NCBI GenBank assembly: GCA_003485185.1
Contig: DNAS01000075.1
Span: forward strand, 355 to 8,293
DNA: 7,939 nt
From: Phycisphaerales bacterium
GTDB lineage: Bacteria; Planctomycetota; Phycisphaerae; SM23-33
Direction: 5' to 3'
How positions within the stretch are numbered: the first letter of the stretch is position 1; each line of letters begins with the position of its first letter. The notes beneath the pieces were generated by a model that worked only from the letters and a program-made list of their open reading frames with translations, had not been told where the DNA came from and made no database searches. This document shows, piece by piece, positions 5,875 through 7,939 of the stretch. A program made the position numbers and the translations under genes.

Positions 5875-7491
5875 ATGGCAGAGAAAAGCGAAAGCCTCAT
5901 GGACAAACTCGTGGCGCTGTGCAAGCGGCGCGGGTTCATCTTCCAGTCTTCCGAGATTTACGGCGGGATCAACGGCTTCTGGGATTACGGGCCATTGGGC
6001 GTCGAGCTGAAGCGCAATGTCAAGGAAGCCTGGTGGGAAGACATCGTCCGCAAGCGCGACGACATCGTCGGCCTGGACTGCTCGATCATCATGAATCCAA
6101 AGGTCTGGGAGGCGTCGGGGCATTTGGCCGGGTTCAACGACCCGATGATTGATTGCAAGAGTTGTAAGGCACGGTTCAGAGCCGACAAAGTAGTGATTTT
6201 TGAACTCAAGGGTGCACTAGTGAAGGGCACTCCACCGCCGATAGGTGTTTGGACGGCTGAGGCGGATTCATCCGAAGAAGCTAATCTCGCTTTTTCTGAG
6301 AGAGTTAAGCAAATCGCTAAGAGGTTTAACCTCGCCGAATTCAAGAAAGGGTTTTCCATTGATAAGTCTCTTTCTAGTCCACCCCTTGGCGATCTGGAAG
6401 TAAAGACGCCGAGCGGAAGCTTCCTGCTGTTCGATTCATTCGCAGGCGATTCACATCTAACGGCCAACTACCTAGATGTTCTGCCTTGTCCAAAGTGCAA
6501 TGCCGTTGGAACATTGACTGCCCCGCGCAAGTTTAACATGATGTTCAAGACGTTTGTCGGGGCGTCGGAGGATTCTTCGGCCGTGGCGTATCTCCGCCCG
6601 GAGACGGCGCAGGGCATTTTCTGCAATTACAAAAACGTGCTGGACACCAGCCGGCTGAAGCTCCCGTTCGGCATTGCGCAGATCGGAAAGAGCTTCCGCA
6701 ACGAGATCAACCCGCGGAACTACACCTTCCGCTCGCGCGAGTTCGAGCAGATGGAGATCGAATTCTTCTGCCACCCCGACGAGGCGGACAAGTGGTACGA
6801 GTACTGGCGCAATGAGCGCTACCAGTGGTACATCCGCCACGGGTTGACCAGCAGCAAGCTCCGCCTGCGCGACCACGAGGCGAGCGAGCTGGCCCACTAC
6901 GCCCGCGCGTGCGCCGACGTGGAGTACGAGTTCCCGTTCGGCATCAGCGAGCTGGAGGGCGTCGCCAACCGTACCGATTTCGACCTCAGGCAGCACCAGC
7001 AGTTCAGCGGAAAGGACATGGTCTACTTCGACGACGAGACGAAGGAGCGGTTCCTCCCCTACGTCATCGAGCCGTCGGGCGGCGTGGACCGCGCGACCCT
7101 GGCGTTCCTGTGCGAGGCGTACTGCGAGGACCAGGCCCCCGACGAGAACGGCGTGATGCAGTCCCGCACGGTGATGAAGTTCCACCCGCGCCTGGCGCCG
7201 GTGAAGGTGGCGGTCTTCCCGCTGGTCAAGAAGGAAGGCATGCCCGAGATCGCCCTGGAGATTCACCAGGCCGCCCGGACGGCGGGGCTGGCGAGCTTCT
7301 ACGACGAGAAGGGCGCCGTCGGTCGCCGCTACCGCCGGCAGGACGAAGCCGGCACGCCGTTCTGCGTGACCGTGGACGGGCAGACGCTCCAGGACCGCAC
7401 CGTCACCGTTCGCGACCGCGACTCGCTGAAGCAGGAGCGGATTCCGGCCGAGAAGGTCGTGCAGTACGTCCGCGAGCGGATCACGGGCTGA
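5875..7491 (+). CDS. glyQS: Glycyl-tRNA synthetase, single-chain (alpha2) class II type
   Basis: 538 residues. Charges tRNA-Gly with glycine in the cytoplasm; this is the homodimeric eukaryote/archaea-like form, not the alpha2-beta2 GlyQ/GlyS form. Visible: N-terminal catalytic start GFIFQSSEIYGGINGFWDYGP; insertion with Cys94/Cys97 (CKSC) and Cys205/Cys208 (CPKC), zinc-ribbon-like; LRPETAQGIF (240-249); motif 2 FRNEI (274-278) with REFEQMEIEFF; GVANRTDFDL (362-371); motif 3 with Gly402, Gly403 and Arg406; and an anticodon-binding domain from about residue 438 (PVKVAVFPL) to the end. The ATG at 5875 was chosen because the family's first conserved helix starts about 10 residues later; the frame stays open further upstream, but that part translates the intergenic repeat and promoter. 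No clear SD. The segment coding for residues about 93-220 has much lower GC and the insertion is long; see findings. A hairpin terminator follows. Confidence 0.96.
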   Translation: MAEKSESLMDKLVALCKRRGFIFQSSEIYGGINGFWDYGPLGVELKRNVKEAWWEDIVRKRDDIVGLDCSIIMNPKVWEASGHLAGFNDPMIDCKSCKARFRADKVVIFELKGALVKGTPPPIGVWTAEADSSEEANLAFSERVKQIAKRFNLAEFKKGFSIDKSLSSPPLGDLEVKTPSGSFLLFDSFAGDSHLTANYLDVLPCPKCNAVGTLTAPRKFNMMFKTFVGASEDSSAVAYLRPETAQGIFCNYKNVLDTSRLKLPFGIAQIGKSFRNEINPRNYTFRSREFEQMEIEFFCHPDEADKWYEYWRNERYQWYIRHGLTSSKLRLRDHEASELAHYARACADVEYEFPFGISELEGVANRTDFDLRQHQQFSGKDMVYFDDETKERFLPYVIEPSGGVDRATLAFLCEAYCEDQAPDENGVMQSRTVMKFHPRLAPVKVAVFPLVKKEGMPEIALEIHQAARTAGLASFYDEKGAVGRRYRRQDEAGTPFCVTVDGQTLQDRTVTVRDRDSLKQERIPAEKVVQYVRERITG

Positions 7492-7525
7492 CGGTCCGAC
7501 GGACTCGCATAAGAAATGTCTCCCC

Positions 7526-7555
7526 CGCGCGGCGGGCCTTCGGGTCCGCCGCGTG
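7526..7555. terminator. Hairpin terminator between convergent glyS and the membrane protein gene
   Basis: A 13-bp stem (two G-T wobbles as read on the plus strand) is closed by a C(TTCG)G tetraloop at 7539-7542. It begins 34 bp after the glyS stop. On the minus strand it starts immediately after the TGA (7558-7556) of the membrane protein gene. Neither side has a true T-run, so it may work as a stability hairpin or a U-poor terminator for both genes. Confidence 0.6.
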
Positions 7556-7939
7556 TCATTCCGGGCCGGGTTCCGCCGGGGGAGTGGGGCGCGGGGCTTT
7601 CTTCTGGCCGAAGAACGTGGCTGCGGCGAACGGCAGGACGCACAGCCCGCCGATCACCATGAGCGATTCGGGCTCCATGACGGCAGCGAAGGCGTACCAC
7701 AACTCCTTGTAACATTCCGTCGCCAGCCCGAAGACGCACCGGAAGAACACCGACGCCCCGGCCACGCACACCAGCAGCAGGACGCCCCACTGCCAGCGCC
7801 GGTGCCGGCCCGTCAGCCAGCCCGCCACGGCGCTCATCGCCGGCATGAGCACGAACAGGTAGGCGACGTTCACCGCGTGGGGGAACTCGAACACGTCGGA
7901 ATAATGCGTCGCCAGCGTCACCCAGGCGCAGGCGTAGGC
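7556..7939 (-). CDS. Small polytopic membrane protein of unknown function, 5' end beyond the window
   Basis: The frame is open from the right edge to TGA at 7558-7556, giving 127 residues of the C-terminal part. A GTG at 7921 could start it, but the frame continues hydrophobically upstream (AYACAWV), so the true start is probably outside. Hydrophobic segments: the edge segment; AVNVAYLFVLMPAMSAVAGWL; WGVLLLVCVAGASVFF after a basic GRHRRW loop; and LMVIGGLCVLPFAAATFF. The tail QKKAPRPTPPAEPGPE is polar and proline-rich, probably cytoplasmic by the positive-inside rule. Two Cys residues (in FFRCVF and TECYK) flank a loop. I do not recognise a family. It converges with glyS and ends against the shared hairpin. 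Confidence 0.7.
   Translation of the reverse strand, partial: AYACAWVTLATHYSDVFEFPHAVNVAYLFVLMPAMSAVAGWLTGRHRRWQWGVLLLVCVAGASVFFRCVFGLATECYKELWYAFAAVMEPESLMVIGGLCVLPFAAATFFGQKKAPRPTPPAEPGPE

Noticed and set aside
6150..6535. Intein or intron in the GlyRS gene
   Set aside because: The segment has no terminal Cys/Ser and His-Asn splice residues, no endonuclease motifs, and conserved Cys pairs of the normal insertion lie at its ends.

Overview
The window looks like ordinary chromosomal DNA from a GC-rich bacterium, most likely a planctomycete of the Phycisphaerae type. This is an inference. It rests on the high GC (about 60-72% in the genes sampled), the secreted protein whose mature end begins QTTQPA (a spacer I associate with this group), the single-chain GlyRS, the form of the Dus active site, and an intergenic palindrome of a kind I recall as dispersed in planctomycete and verrucomicrobial genomes. 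No mobile element, CRISPR array, rRNA or tRNA gene is visible.

Layout. Positions 1-5699 are all on the minus strand. In order of transcription they encode an amidohydrolase-2 family hydrolase (5699-4905), a tRNA-dihydrouridine synthase (4802-3813), a secreted transglutaminase-like protein (3759-2287) and an AddB-like helicase-nuclease subunit (2280 to beyond position 1). A 175-bp divergent intergenic region (5700-5874) holds a perfect palindromic repeat, back-to-back promoter candidates and a UNCG-loop hairpin. A plus-strand glycyl-tRNA synthetase follows (5875-7491). It converges, across a strong UUCG hairpin, on the 3' part of a small membrane protein on the minus strand (7939-7556). The largest gap without a gene is 175 bp.

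How the genes fit together. Dus, the transglutaminase-like gene and the AddB-like gene are closely packed (53 bp and 6 bp gaps) and are probably co-transcribed, but their functions are unrelated: tRNA modification, envelope protein, DNA repair. GlyRS and Dus both belong to the translation machinery. I see no multi-gene system that looks new.

Points worth a second look are: a roughly 380-bp segment inside the GlyRS gene that falls to about 49% GC and carries an enlarged zinc-ribbon-like insertion; a 7-bp-periodic purine repeat before dus; the palindrome next to the glyS promoter; and two genes whose -10-like boxes lie so close to the ATG that their mRNAs may be leaderless.
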